Shown here: positions 24,210-32,054 of the stretch, in pieces
How the letters are laid out: each line of letters starts with the position of its first letter
Position numbering within the stretch: the first letter of the stretch is position 1
Assembly: GCA_964457365.1 (NCBI GenBank)
Contig: CAYWFP010000043.1
Span: 1-32,153 of the forward strand
Source of the DNA: CAYWFP01 sp964457365
GTDB lineage: Bacteria > Planctomycetota > SZUA-567
DNA: 32,153 nucleotides
Direction of reading: 5' to 3'
Program-made: the position numbers and the translations under genes
Notes under the pieces: model-generated
Databases searched by the model: none
What the model saw: the letters and a program-made list of their open reading frames with translations, nothing else
Told to the model about the DNA's origin: nothing

Positions 24210-25577
24210 GTGACCGGAACCATGCGTGAAGAGGCCCGGGATCTGCCCGTGGCCGGCGAATTCGACATCTGCGTCCTTGGCGGCAGTTGCACCGGCGTCT
24301 TCGCGGCGGTGGCGGCCGCGCGCCTGGGGGCGAAGGTCGCGCTGGTGGAGCGCCTGGGCTTCTGCGGCGGCGTGGCCTCCGCGGGGATGGTCAGCATCTG
24401 GCACTCCGTCCGCGACTACGGCGGCGAGAACGTCATCATCGCCGGGCTGACCGGCGAGGTGATCGACCGGCTCGAGCGGCGCGGCGGCATCGGTCGCCGC
24501 GACGGCATGAACCAGCGCGGCGGCAACGCGATCCTCCACACCGAGGAGCTGAAGGTCACGCTCGACGAGTTGCTGACCGAGGCCGGCGTCGAGGTCTTCC
24601 TGCACACCCACTTCGCCGCGCCGCTGATGGCCGACGGCGCGCCCGCCGCCGTGGCGGTGGAGAACAAGAACGGCCGGCTGGCGCTGAAGGCGTCCTACTT
24701 CGTCGACGCCACCGGCGATGCCGACATGGTGCACCGCGCGGGCCTGCCGACGTGGATGCCCGACCACGTCCAGCCGCCGACGACGACGGTGGTCGTGCGC
24801 GGGCTGCGGGGGCTGAAGGAGAAGCACCCGGACTTCGACCTCGGCGAGCTGGTCTTCGATCCGGCCAACCCCAAGGCGTTGCCGAAAGGCTTTCTCTGGT
24901 CGGCCGTGGTGCCCGGCGGCTGCGACGAGACCATGGTCGCCGGCACCCGCGTCATGGGCGCCAACTGCGCCGACGCCGATCAGCTCACCCGCGCGGAGAT
25001 CGAGGGCCGGCGCCAGGCGCGGCAACTCTGCGACATCCTCCGTGAGAAGTACTTCGCCGGCACCGGACAGGTGCCCATGGTCACGCTCCCCGCGCAGATC
25101 GGCATCCGCCAGACCCGCCACGCGCAGTGCCTGCACCGGCTGGACAAGGACGAACTGCTCCGCGGCGAGCGTTTCCCCGACGCCATCGCCAACGGCATCT
25201 ACCCCATCGACATCCACGAGTCCGACGGCCCCGGCATCACCTTCTACCACCTCAACGGCACCAAGGTCTTCGTCGGCCCGGGCATCTACGAGGAGTCGCG
25301 CTGGCGCGACGAGAGCGAGGGGACTACGCCGTTCTACCAGGTCCCCTACCGCAGCCTCGTGCCGCGAGGGTCGCGCAACGTCCTCGTCGCCGGCCGCTGC
25401 CTCGACGCCGACGCGGGCGCCTTCGGCGCGGTGCGGGTGATGGTGCTGGCCAACCAGATGGGCCAGGCCGCGGGGGTGGGCGCGTACCTGGCGCTGCAGG
25501 CGAGCGCCGGCGTCGCCGAGGTGGCGCCGGATACGCTGCGCAAGACGCTGGCCGACCAGGGCGCGGCGATGGTCTGA
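24210..25577 (+). CDS. FAD-dependent oxidoreductase (FAD_oxidored type)
   Basis: 455 residues, GTG start at 24210 with AAGGAG (24196-24201) eight bases upstream. The N-terminal Rossmann segment FDICVLGGSCTGVFAAVAAA (about residues 18-37) binds the ADP part of FAD, followed by the acidic end of strand 2 (ALVER). GFCGGVASAGM near 55 and SYFVDATGDADMVHRAG near 165-180 are typical of the FAD-dependent oxidoreductases common in planctomycete sugar-degradation loci. ARFG-like C-terminal glycine-rich sequence (RNVLVAGRCLDADAGAFGAV) closes the FAD site. The substrate is unknown; sugars or sugar acids are plausible because an alpha-L-fucosidase follows 11 bases downstream. No signal peptide, so cytoplasmic. 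Confidence 0.9.
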   Translation: MTGTMREEARDLPVAGEFDICVLGGSCTGVFAAVAAARLGAKVALVERLGFCGGVASAGMVSIWHSVRDYGGENVIIAGLTGEVIDRLERRGGIGRRDGMNQRGGNAILHTEELKVTLDELLTEAGVEVFLHTHFAAPLMADGAPAAVAVENKNGRLALKASYFVDATGDADMVHRAGLPTWMPDHVQPPTTTVVVRGLRGLKEKHPDFDLGELVFDPANPKALPKGFLWSAVVPGGCDETMVAGTRVMGANCADADQLTRAEIEGRRQARQLCDILREKYFAGTGQVPMVTLPAQIGIRQTRHAQCLHRLDKDELLRGERFPDAIANGIYPIDIHESDGPGITFYHLNGTKVFVGPGIYEESRWRDESEGTTPFYQVPYRSLVPRGSRNVLVAGRCLDADAGAFGAVRVMVLANQMGQAAGVGAYLALQASAGVAEVAPDTLRKTLADQGAAMV

Positions 25578-25588
25578 AGGGAGTCACC

Positions 25589-26947
25589 GTGGCCGAAGCC
25601 GAACGCGGCGATATCGTCAAGGGCGAGAGCGCGGACCTGGCCGTCTACCGCGCCTACCCCGACTGGCTCAAGCAGCGGCTGGACCGGTTCCAGGACCGCA
25701 AATTCGGCCTCTTCGTCCACTGGGGCATCTATACCCAGTGGGGCTGCATCGAGAGCTGGCCGCTATCCGGGGACGCGCCCTGGGCGCGGCCGGAGACGCT
25801 CGAAGCCTGGACCGAACGCGGCCAGGACATCGACCGCTTCCGCGCGGACTATCGCCGGCTCAACGAAACGTTTTCCCCCGGGCACTTCGACCCGCACGCC
25901 TGGGCCGCGCTGGCCGCGGAGGCGGGCATGCGCTACGTCTGCTTCACCACCAAGCACCACGACGGCTTCTGCCTCTGGGACACGCGGACCACCGGCTACC
26001 GTTCCACCCACCCCGACTGCCCCTTCCACGCCGATGCGCGCGCCGACGCGGTGCGCGCGGTCTGGGACGCGTTTCGCGCCCGCGACATGGCGGTGAGCTG
26101 CTACTTCTCCAAGTCCGACTGGCACTGCCCCTGGTACTGGCGGCCCGGCCGCCCGCCCGTCGACCGCAACCCCAACTACGACACGGCCGAGGAGCCCGAA
26201 GCCTGGGAGCGCTTCGTCCGTTTCGTCCACGCGCAGGTAGAGGAGTTGATGAGCCGCTACGGGCCGGTGGACGCGCTCTGGCTCGACGGCGGCCAGGTCC
26301 GAGCGCCCGCGCAGGACATCCGCATGGACGAGATGGTCGCCATGGCGCGGCGCCGCCAGCCGGGGCTGATCGTGGCCGACCGCTGCGTCGGCGGGGAGCA
26401 CGAGAACATCCTCACCCCCGAGCAGGAGATCCCCGACGCGCCCCCGGGGCGGCCGTGGGAGAGCTGCCTCACGCTGGGCAAGGGCTGGGCCTACGAACGC
26501 AGCGAGACGTTCAAGCCGGCGCGACAGGTGATCCATATGCTCTGCGACATCGCCGCCAAGGGCGGCAACTTCCTCCTCAACGTCGGCCCCGACCCCGACG
26601 GCCTGATCCCCGCGGGGGCGCAGGAACGGCTGCGCGCGATCGGCGCCTGGCTGCGGATCAACGGCGAGGCGATCTACGCCAGCCGCCCGATCGCGCCGTA
26701 TCTGGAAGGCCGGATCCGCTACACCCGCCGCGGCGAAACGCTCTACGCCATCGCGCTCGCCGGCGACGAGACGCCGACGACGGTGACGCTGCGCGCGCTG
26801 CAGCCGCCCGACAACGCGCCGGTCTGGCTGCTGGGACACCCGCGGCCGCTGTTGTGGCGGCGCGCCGACGCGGCGACGGTGGTGGATTTGCCCGCGCCGC
26901 TGCCGGGCGAGCACGCCTGGACGCTCCGGTTTTCCCGCGCGGAATAG
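25589..26947 (+). CDS. Alpha-L-fucosidase, GH29
   Basis: 452 residues, GTG start at 25589 with GGGAG five bases upstream. GH29 barrel motifs are present in order: KFGLFVHWGIYTQWG (about 38-52), YVCFTTKHHDGFCLWD (about 112-127) and the nucleophile in ALWLDGG (Asp233). GGNFLLNVGPDPDG (about 328-341) marks the end of the barrel. A short beta domain follows (about 370-450), as is usual. The enzyme would release L-fucose from glycans by retention. It has no signal peptide and is likely cytoplasmic, acting on imported oligosaccharides. The gene directly follows the FAD oxidoreductase and probably shares its transcript. The acid/base residue is poorly conserved in the family and I do not assign it. 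Confidence 0.93.
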   Translation: MAEAERGDIVKGESADLAVYRAYPDWLKQRLDRFQDRKFGLFVHWGIYTQWGCIESWPLSGDAPWARPETLEAWTERGQDIDRFRADYRRLNETFSPGHFDPHAWAALAAEAGMRYVCFTTKHHDGFCLWDTRTTGYRSTHPDCPFHADARADAVRAVWDAFRARDMAVSCYFSKSDWHCPWYWRPGRPPVDRNPNYDTAEEPEAWERFVRFVHAQVEELMSRYGPVDALWLDGGQVRAPAQDIRMDEMVAMARRRQPGLIVADRCVGGEHENILTPEQEIPDAPPGRPWESCLTLGKGWAYERSETFKPARQVIHMLCDIAAKGGNFLLNVGPDPDGLIPAGAQERLRAIGAWLRINGEAIYASRPIAPYLEGRIRYTRRGETLYAIALAGDETPTTVTLRALQPPDNAPVWLLGHPRPLLWRRADAATVVDLPAPLPGEHAWTLRFSRAE

Positions 26948-26976
26948 GCCCGCCACAACGCGGGGCAACATTTCGG

Positions 26977-27005
26977 TTTCATCCGGCGGCGCTTTCCTGT
27001 AGGAT
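26977..27005 (+). promoter_or_regulatory. Possible promoter of the 132-residue protein gene
   Basis: TTTCAT (26977-26982), 17 bases, TAGGAT (27000-27005), about 50 bases before the start. Moderate match. Confidence 0.35.
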
Positions 27006-27055
27006 GGACCGCGAATCAGGCGCGCCGCGCGCGCCGCAGCGCAGGAAGGAACGGA

Positions 27056-27454
27056 ATGAGCGGCAACGATCTGGGCGAAATCAAATTCGACGCGGACAAT
27101 CTCTATCGCGAGGAAAGCTATACCGACCTGCGGGTGGGCGAGTTGCGCCGCCTCGTGCCGATCAAGACCGACGGCTCGGAGGACGCCGACCGCAAGGTCT
27201 TCTTCACCGGCCAGACTCACGTCATGTCGCCGCACGGCATGCTGCCGGTCAACTGCGAGATCCAGGCGGAGACGCTGGAGGAGGCGATCCGCAAGTTCCC
27301 CGACGCCATCCGCAAGTCCATCGAGGACCTCGTCACGCAGGCCAAGGAGATGCAGCGCCAGCAGGCCTCGCGCATCGTCGTCCCCGAGGGCGGAGCCGGC
27401 CCCATGAGCCCCGGCGGCGCGGCCGGCCCCGGCGGCGGCAAGATCCAGCTCTGA
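27056..27454 (+). CDS. Conserved-type small soluble protein, function unknown
   Basis: 132 residues, ATG at 27056 with AGGAAGGA (27043-27050) five bases upstream. The compact acidic N-terminal part (LGEIKFDADNLYREESYTDL, VGELRRLVPIKTDGS) looks like a small folded domain. FFTGQTHVMSPHGMLPVNCE and a helix, LEEAIRKFPDAIRKSIEDLV, follow. The last 25 residues are Gly/Pro-rich (GPMSPGGAAGPGGG) and probably disordered. It resembles short cytoplasmic proteins of unknown function seen in PVC genomes, but I cannot name the family with confidence. No signal peptide or membrane helix. It stands alone between a glycosidase and an electron-transfer protein, and its context gives no functional hint. Confidence 0.85.
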   Translation: MSGNDLGEIKFDADNLYREESYTDLRVGELRRLVPIKTDGSEDADRKVFFTGQTHVMSPHGMLPVNCEIQAETLEEAIRKFPDAIRKSIEDLVTQAKEMQRQQASRIVVPEGGAGPMSPGGAAGPGGGKIQL

Positions 27455-27571
27455 GCGCCCCGCCCCGTTCCGCGCCCTCTTTCCGCGCGCAGCGTTGCCG
27501 TTGAACGCGGGAACCATTGCGGCGTTTCCATAGCGCGCCGGGAAAAACCGCCGACGCGCGCGATATTCGTC

Positions 27572-27600
27572 TTGTTTTCCATGCGACAATGTGCAATAAT
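27572..27600 (+). promoter_or_regulatory. Promoter of the EFR1-type ferredoxin gene
   Basis: TTGTTT (27572-27577), 17 bases, AATAAT (27595-27600), giving a leader of about 50 bases. The box lies in a clear AT-rich island. Its -10 is the left arm of the palindrome at 27591-27614. Confidence 0.55.
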
Positions 27601-27614
27601 TGCATTATTCGCAC
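27591..27614. promoter_or_regulatory. Palindrome over the -10 box (candidate operator or leader hairpin)
   Basis: GTGC-AATAAT-TGC-ATTATT-C-GCAC: two 10-base arms interrupted only by one unpaired C. It covers the -10 and the presumed start point, the usual place for a repressor site. A redox or metal regulator would fit the downstream iron-sulfur protein, but none is encoded nearby. Confidence 0.45.
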
Positions 27615-27655
27615 ACGGCGGGCGCCGCCTTTTCGAGCATCGCCAAAGACGCCTC

Positions 27656-28447
27656 ATGAACGAAGTCGATCTCTGCCTCTTCTCCGGCACCGGCAATACG
27701 CTGCTCGCCGCCGGGCGCGTGACTCAGACGCTGCGCGCGGGCGGCGTGAGCGTCCGGCTGCATCGCATCGAGGCCACCGACCCGGGCGAGGTGCACCCGG
27801 AGACGCTGGGCTTGGCCTTCCCCGTCGCCGCGCAGAGCACCTACCCGTTCGTCTGGCGCTGGCTCGAGCGGTTACCCCGGGCGGTGGGCACGCCGGTCTT
27901 CATGCTCGATACGCTCGCGGCCTTCTCCGGCGGTATCGTCCGCCCGCTGGCGAACCTTCTCATGCGTAAGGGCTACAAGCCCGTCGGCGCCTGCGAGATC
28001 GTCATGCCGAGCAACTTCCTGCAACGCCGCCTCGACGAGGAGAAGGCCCGGTCGCGACGCGAGAAAGGCCTGGAAAAAGCCGATGCCTTCGCCCGCGCGC
28101 TGCTGGACCATTCCGCCCGCTGGGGCGGCTGGCCGCTGCTGGAGTATCCGTTCTACTGGATCTCGCGCACGCCGCTGGCCTGGCGCTTCACCCGCCGCCT
28201 GCTGCCGCTGCGGGTCGACCAGACGCGCTGCATCCAGTGCGGCCTCTGCGCCCGGCTCTGCCCGGTGGGCAACGTCACCATGGCGACCTACCCGATCGTG
28301 CACGACCGGTGCGAGCTCTGCATGCGCTGCTTCGCCTACTGCCCCAAACAGGCCATCCGCCTCGGCAAGCGCGCCTACGCCCGCTACCACGCCGTCGCCG
28401 CGAGAGAGCTGCTGGCACCGGAGGCGGTGGAGGAACCGGCGGACTGA
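27656..28447 (+). CDS. EFR1-family flavodoxin/ferredoxin fusion
   Basis: 263 residues, start ATG 27656 (no strong ribosome-binding site; the longer frame upstream would include the promoter). Residues 1-140 are flavodoxin-like, with the FMN phosphate loop in LFSGTGNTLLAAGRV. A basic helical linker leads to two [4Fe-4S] ferredoxin motifs: C192-IQ-C195-GL-C198-ARL-C202-P and C219-EL-C222-MR-C225-FAY-C229-P. All eight cysteines are present, so both clusters should form. The EFR1 family is thought to carry electrons in anaerobic metabolism; the partner is unknown. No membrane helix is evident apart from a short hydrophobic stretch in the linker (WPLLEYPFYWI). Confidence 0.92.
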   Translation: MNEVDLCLFSGTGNTLLAAGRVTQTLRAGGVSVRLHRIEATDPGEVHPETLGLAFPVAAQSTYPFVWRWLERLPRAVGTPVFMLDTLAAFSGGIVRPLANLLMRKGYKPVGACEIVMPSNFLQRRLDEEKARSRREKGLEKADAFARALLDHSARWGGWPLLEYPFYWISRTPLAWRFTRRLLPLRVDQTRCIQCGLCARLCPVGNVTMATYPIVHDRCELCMRCFAYCPKQAIRLGKRAYARYHAVAARELLAPEAVEEPAD

Positions 28448-28505
28448 ACGCCCAACCCGTTGGCGCCTCGATTGTTGCGGACGCCCCATCCGGCCGCGAA
28501 AAAAT

Positions 28506-28534
28506 TTGCATTTATTTCCGGAATTTGGTATAGT
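28506..28534 (+). promoter_or_regulatory. Strong sigma-70-type promoter of the TPR/alpha-CTD gene
   Basis: TTGCAT (28506-28511), 17 bases, TATAGT (28529-28534). Near-consensus in an AT-rich island, about 70 bases before the start codon. Confidence 0.72.
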
Positions 28535-28606
28535 CGGCGATTTACATGCGGAAGCCTTGCCTGGCACGGCTCCGGGATTTCTTCATTCCTGCAGGAGACA
28601 AGCAGT

Positions 28607-29923
28607 ATGACCGCAACAGCCGACTCTCCGGCCCGGACCATTCTCCTGGCCGACAGCCTCGATATGGAAGCCATCCGCTCCCTGGCCCACCGCGTGCGCC
28701 AGTACCGCAAGGTCCGCCAGCAGATCCAGGGGCTGGAGGAGGAGATCCGCCGCGGCAGCTTCGGCGACAAGGACGCACGCCTGGCGGTGATCACCTGGCT
28801 GCTCGAGAAGACCGAGGACGCGATCAACCACGCCGAGAAGGCGGGCAACCACCCGGTGGCGCTGATGCTCCGCGGCGCGCAGGCCCAGCGGCAGGGCGAT
28901 CACGAGAAGGCGCTGAAATTCTACCAGCAGGCCGGGCAGCTCGCGCCGAGTTCGAGCCCGTGCACCCTGCGGCAGCTCGGGGCGCTGCGCGCGCTCAAGC
29001 GCGAGGAGGAGGCGCTGGCGCTGATCGACAAGCTCGAGCGCGAATTCGGCGACAAGCCGAACCTCTATTTCCACAAGGGGCGCTGCCTCGAACAGCTCGG
29101 CCGCTACGAGGAGGCGATCGGCAGCTACCGCCACGCCCTGCAGATCGACGCCGAACACGCCGAGAGCCTCTTCCACCTCGCGCGGCTGCTGGACCTGCGC
29201 GGCGAGGACGAGGAGGCGATGCACTACTACGAACGCATCGGCCCCGACAGCGCCAACACCTACGTCAACGCCCTGCTGAACCTGGCGCTGATCTACGACG
29301 ACCGGGACCGCTACCAGGACGCCATCCGCTGCTGCGAGATGGTGCTGCGGACCCAGCCGAACAACAACCGCGCCAAGCTCTACCTCGACTCGGCCGAGGC
29401 CAGCCTGACGATGTACTACTCGCCCGAGGAGAACAAGCAGAACGAACGCCTCGAGGCGGTGCTGCGCGTGCCGGTGAGCGACTTCGAGCTCTCCGTCCGC
29501 AGTCGCAACTGCCTGGCGAAGATGAACATCTCCACCCTGGGCGATCTGGTCAAGCGTACCGAGAGCGAGTTGCTGGCGTACAAAAACTTCGGCGAGACCA
29601 GCCTGCGCGAGATCCGCGAGATCCTCAACATGAAAGGCCTCCGGCTGGGGATGATGCGCGAGGACGCGGCCACCCGCGCGGCCTTCGGCCGGGCCAAGAA
29701 CCGCGCCCGCGAGGAACTGCTGAGCAAGGGCATCGACGAACTGGAGCTCTCGGTGCGCAGCCGCAAGGCCATGGAGGCGCTGAATATCCACACCATCGGC
29801 GATATCTGCGACCATAGCGAGACCGAGTTGAGCTCGATCAAGAATTTCGGCCGCGTCTCCCTCAACGAGATCAAGAAACGGCTGCAGGAGCTGGGCCTCG
29901 GGCTCAAGGACGCCAAGAACTAA
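28607..29923 (+). CDS. TPR protein with two RNA polymerase alpha C-terminal domains
   Basis: 438 residues, ATG 28607 with AGGAG (28593-28597) nine bases upstream. A charged helical N-terminus (about 1-75) precedes TPR repeats (about 75-275; for example LYFHKGRCLEQLGRYEEAIG and SLFHLARLLDLRGEDEEAMH). Two alpha-CTD-like modules follow. The first is at about 285-345 (DFELSVRSRNCLAKMNISTL, KNFGETSLREI), the second at about 370-436 (ELELSVRSRKAMEALNIHTI, KNFGRVSLNEIKKRL). Both keep the helix-hairpin-helix core used by alpha-CTD to contact DNA and activators. The protein is soluble and could recruit or mimic RNA polymerase alpha; this architecture is known in planctomycete-type genomes but its role is not established to my knowledge. 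Its TAA stop abuts the element at 29924. Confidence 0.92.
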   Translation: MTATADSPARTILLADSLDMEAIRSLAHRVRQYRKVRQQIQGLEEEIRRGSFGDKDARLAVITWLLEKTEDAINHAEKAGNHPVALMLRGAQAQRQGDHEKALKFYQQAGQLAPSSSPCTLRQLGALRALKREEEALALIDKLEREFGDKPNLYFHKGRCLEQLGRYEEAIGSYRHALQIDAEHAESLFHLARLLDLRGEDEEAMHYYERIGPDSANTYVNALLNLALIYDDRDRYQDAIRCCEMVLRTQPNNNRAKLYLDSAEASLTMYYSPEENKQNERLEAVLRVPVSDFELSVRSRNCLAKMNISTLGDLVKRTESELLAYKNFGETSLREIREILNMKGLRLGMMREDAATRAAFGRAKNRAREELLSKGIDELELSVRSRKAMEALNIHTIGDICDHSETELSSIKNFGRVSLNEIKKRLQELGLGLKDAKN

Positions 29924-30209
29924 GGACCCGTCCGGCAATTAGTTCGGAATTTCGCCCGGGACGCCGACGGTGTGGATGCAAGGCGCGTTCGCCGCAGCGA
30001 CCGCGACAGGTCGGCGCAAGAGCGCAAGAGCGCAACGCCGCAGACGCGCCGTCGCCGCCCGAGCCCGCCCGAGCCCGCAGGAGCGCGCCCTTGTGCCGCC
30101 ATCCGGCGTCGCTCGCCGTAACCGATGTGCATGCATCGCTTTTCGCTCGCTTCTTGCCCGCGGGCACAATGACTGCGCCGAAATGCCGAAATAATTGTCG
30201 GACGGGGCC
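29924..30209. mobile_element. 286-bp non-coding element with 31-bp terminal inverted repeats (MITE-like)
   Basis: The ends 29924-29954 and 30179-30209 are inverted repeats matching at 27 of 31 positions; the outer part reads GGACCCGTCCGGCAATTAG. The interior has no credible gene. It carries short tandem units (GCGCAAGA repeated near 30014-30033 and GCCCGAGCCC repeated near 30056-30078). It starts on the base after a TAA stop, and TGA follows the right end, an imperfect match to a TAA duplication. Its ends are homologous to the 53-bp palindrome at 11578. No transposase is present, so movement would need help in trans. A structured RNA is an alternative. Confidence 0.8.
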
Positions 30210-30260
30210 TGAGAGCGGGTGCGCCTTCCCGAAAATCGACGCCGCGTCTTTTTCGGCGCC

Positions 30261-30289
30261 TTGCAACGCCGCGGGCGTTTGCGTATCCT
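30261..30289 (+). promoter_or_regulatory. Promoter of ruvAB
   Basis: TTGCAA (30261-30266), 17 bases, TATCCT (30284-30289), about 41 bases before ruvA. No LexA-type box is visible nearby. The promoter lies outside the repeat element, which ends at 30209. Confidence 0.6.
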
Positions 30290-30330
30290 TATCCGGTCGA
30301 CGTTGAGCGCGTCGCGGCCGAAAGGAACGC

Positions 30331-30906
30331 ATGTACCACCACCTGCGCGGCAAGCTGATCGCCGCGGGCCCCACGCAACTGGTGTTGGAGACCGCCGGTG
30401 TCGGCTGGGACATCCTGGCGCCGCTCTCGACCACCGGCCGCCTCGGCAAGGCCGGCGACGAGGTGCTGCTCTACACCCACCTGCAGGTGCGCGAGGACGC
30501 GCTGCAGCTCTACGGCTTCGCCACCGAGGAGGAGCGCCTGCTCTTCCGCACGCTGATCGGCCTCTCGGGCATCGGCCCCTCGACGGCGCTGCAGATCCTC
30601 TCCAGCGCCGCGCCGCAGGACTTCATCCTCGCCATCGAGAAGCAGGACACGCAATTCCTGACCCGCATCAAAGGCATCGGAGCAAAGACCGCCAAGCGCA
30701 TCATCCTCGAGCTCAAGGGCGCCAAGACGCTGCTGCCGGAGGAGGGCGAACTGCCCCGGCTCGAAGGCGACGCCGCCGACGCGGTGGCCGCGCTCGAGGC
30801 CATGGGCGTCAACGCCAAGGAGGCGGTCGCGCGCGTGGATAAGGTCCTCGCCCGCGGCGACGAGCCGGGCTTGGAAGCGCTGATCAAGCAGGCGCTGCAG
30901 GGATAG
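30331..30906 (+). CDS. ruvA: Holliday junction branch-migration protein RuvA
   Basis: 191 residues, normal for RuvA; ATG 30331 with AAAGGA just upstream. Domain I (about 1-64) is the OB fold starting MYHHLRGKLIA and including GVGWDILAP. Domain II (about 65-145) has two helix-hairpin-helix motifs, LIGLSGIGPSTALQIL and IKGIGAKTAKRIILELKG, which hold the junction arms. Domain III (about 150-191, DAVAALEAMGVNAKEAVARV) contacts RuvB. RuvA tetramers bind four-way junctions and load RuvB rings, which pump DNA during recombinational repair. ruvB starts three bases after its stop. No ruvC is in the window. Confidence 0.97.
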   Translation: MYHHLRGKLIAAGPTQLVLETAGVGWDILAPLSTTGRLGKAGDEVLLYTHLQVREDALQLYGFATEEERLLFRTLIGLSGIGPSTALQILSSAAPQDFILAIEKQDTQFLTRIKGIGAKTAKRIILELKGAKTLLPEEGELPRLEGDAADAVAALEAMGVNAKEAVARVDKVLARGDEPGLEALIKQALQG

Positions 30907-30909
30907 CCG

Positions 30910-31920
30910 ATGAGCGAGATGCGCGAGCAGCCCTTCGACACCGCCGACCGCGACGCGGTCTTCGAGAACCGGTTGCGCCCGGGCGCGTTCGACGAGTTCC
31001 CGGGGCAGGACCGGATCAAGAAGAACCTGCAGGTCTACATCGCCGCGGCCCGGAAGCGCGGGGAGCCGCTGGACCACATCCTCTTCTCCGGCCCGCCGGG
31101 GCTGGGCAAGACCACCCTCGGCCACATCATCGCCAACGAGATGGAGGCGCCGTTGCGGCATACCTCGGGGCCGTCGCTGGAACGCGCGGCCGACCTGGCG
31201 GGGTTGCTGACGGGGATGCAGGAGGGCGACATCCTCTTCATCGACGAGATCCACCGCCTCAGCATCGTCGTCGAGGAATACCTCTACTCGGCGATGGAGG
31301 ACTGGGCCATCGACGTGGTGATGGAGTCGGGGCTCTACGCCAAGAGCGTCCACCTGACCATCCCGCGCTTCACCCTCATCGGCGCGACCACCCGCGAGGG
31401 GCTGCTGAGCGCGCCGTTCCGCGCGCGCTTCGGCATTCTCGAGCGGCTGGATTACTACCCCGCGCACGACCTGGCGCGCATCCTCGGCCGCTCGGCGCGG
31501 ATCCTCGGCGTGCGCCTCGCCGACGACGGCGCGGGGGAACTGGCCCAGCGCTGCCGCGGCACGCCCCGCATCGCCAACCGCTTTCTCGCCCGCGTCCGCG
31601 ACGTCGCCGAGGTCAAGGGCGACGGCACCATCACCCGCGCCATTGTCGACACCGGCCTGACCATGCTCGGCGTGGACCCGGCCGGCCTGACCGAGATGGA
31701 CCGGCGGGTCTTGTCGACGCTGCTCAAGCAGGGCGGCGGCCCGGTCGGATTGAAGACGCTGGCCATGTCCGTCGGCGAGGAGGACGACACGCTCGAGAAC
31801 GTGTACGAGCCGTACCTCATCCGCGAAGGCCTGATCCTCAAGACTCCGCAAGGGCGCAAACTCACCCCCGCCGGCTACGACGCCCTGGGCGAAGAGGCCA
31901 AGGGCGGCACCCTCTTCTAA
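30910..31920 (+). CDS. ruvB: Holliday junction branch-migration ATPase RuvB
   Basis: 336 residues, full length. Walker A GPPGLGKTT at 61-69, Walker B FIDEIH at 110-115, sensor 1 in LIGATTREG near 157-163, and the arginine-finger region PFRARFGILERLDYY at about 169-183. The C-terminal winged helix is at about 255-330, with GGGPVGLKTLAMSVGEE and TPQGRKLTPAGYDAL. The hexamer drives branch migration with RuvA. Its TAA stop (31918-31920) overlaps by four bases the end of the truncated arsC reading frame on the opposite strand. Confidence 0.98.
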   Translation: MSEMREQPFDTADRDAVFENRLRPGAFDEFPGQDRIKKNLQVYIAAARKRGEPLDHILFSGPPGLGKTTLGHIIANEMEAPLRHTSGPSLERAADLAGLLTGMQEGDILFIDEIHRLSIVVEEYLYSAMEDWAIDVVMESGLYAKSVHLTIPRFTLIGATTREGLLSAPFRARFGILERLDYYPAHDLARILGRSARILGVRLADDGAGELAQRCRGTPRIANRFLARVRDVAEVKGDGTITRAIVDTGLTMLGVDPAGLTEMDRRVLSTLLKQGGGPVGLKTLAMSVGEEDDTLENVYEPYLIREGLILKTPQGRKLTPAGYDALGEEAKGGTLF

Positions 31921-32054
31921 GGGCCGGGCGTTTCGATACCGGCGGAATAGGCTTCGATCAGATCGCTTTTGAGATGACGCGCCCACCCTTCGGCCATCTG
32001 GCTGCGGCAACTGTTGCCGGTGCACAGAAAAAGGAGCTTGAGTTTGTCAGGCAT
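31917..32054 (-). pseudogene. arsC: Arsenate reductase (low-molecular-weight phosphatase type), truncated to 45 codons
   Basis: Starts at 32054, overlapping the end of the acr3-type gene by eight bases. It has the P-loop LLFLCTGNSCRSQMAEGWAR with the CX5R motif (Cys11 to Arg17) and reaches YSAGIETPG, then ends in TAG inside the ruvB stop. Family members have about 130-140 residues and need later cysteines and a general-acid loop, all missing here. The sequence beyond belongs to ruvB, so this is a 3' truncation, not a frameshift. The product should be inactive as a reductase. Confidence 0.82.

Noticed and set aside
28448..28470. CGCCCAAC/GTTGGCG hairpin after the ferredoxin gene as a terminator
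   Set aside because: The loop would be only two bases with a bulge in the stem, and no U-tract follows.
30014..30078. Tandem GC-rich units as a possible CRISPR
   Set aside because: Units are only about 8-10 bases and contiguous, with no spacers and no cas genes.
29904..30449. Small minus- and plus-strand open frames across the repeat element
   Set aside because: Both strands end in the same NCRTGP-type peptide because of the inverted ends; no ribosome-binding site and low-complexity composition, so they are products of the repeat and not genes.
31917..32054. Frameshift as the explanation for short arsC
   Set aside because: No arsC-like sequence follows in any frame; the DNA beyond the stop is conserved ruvB coding sequence.
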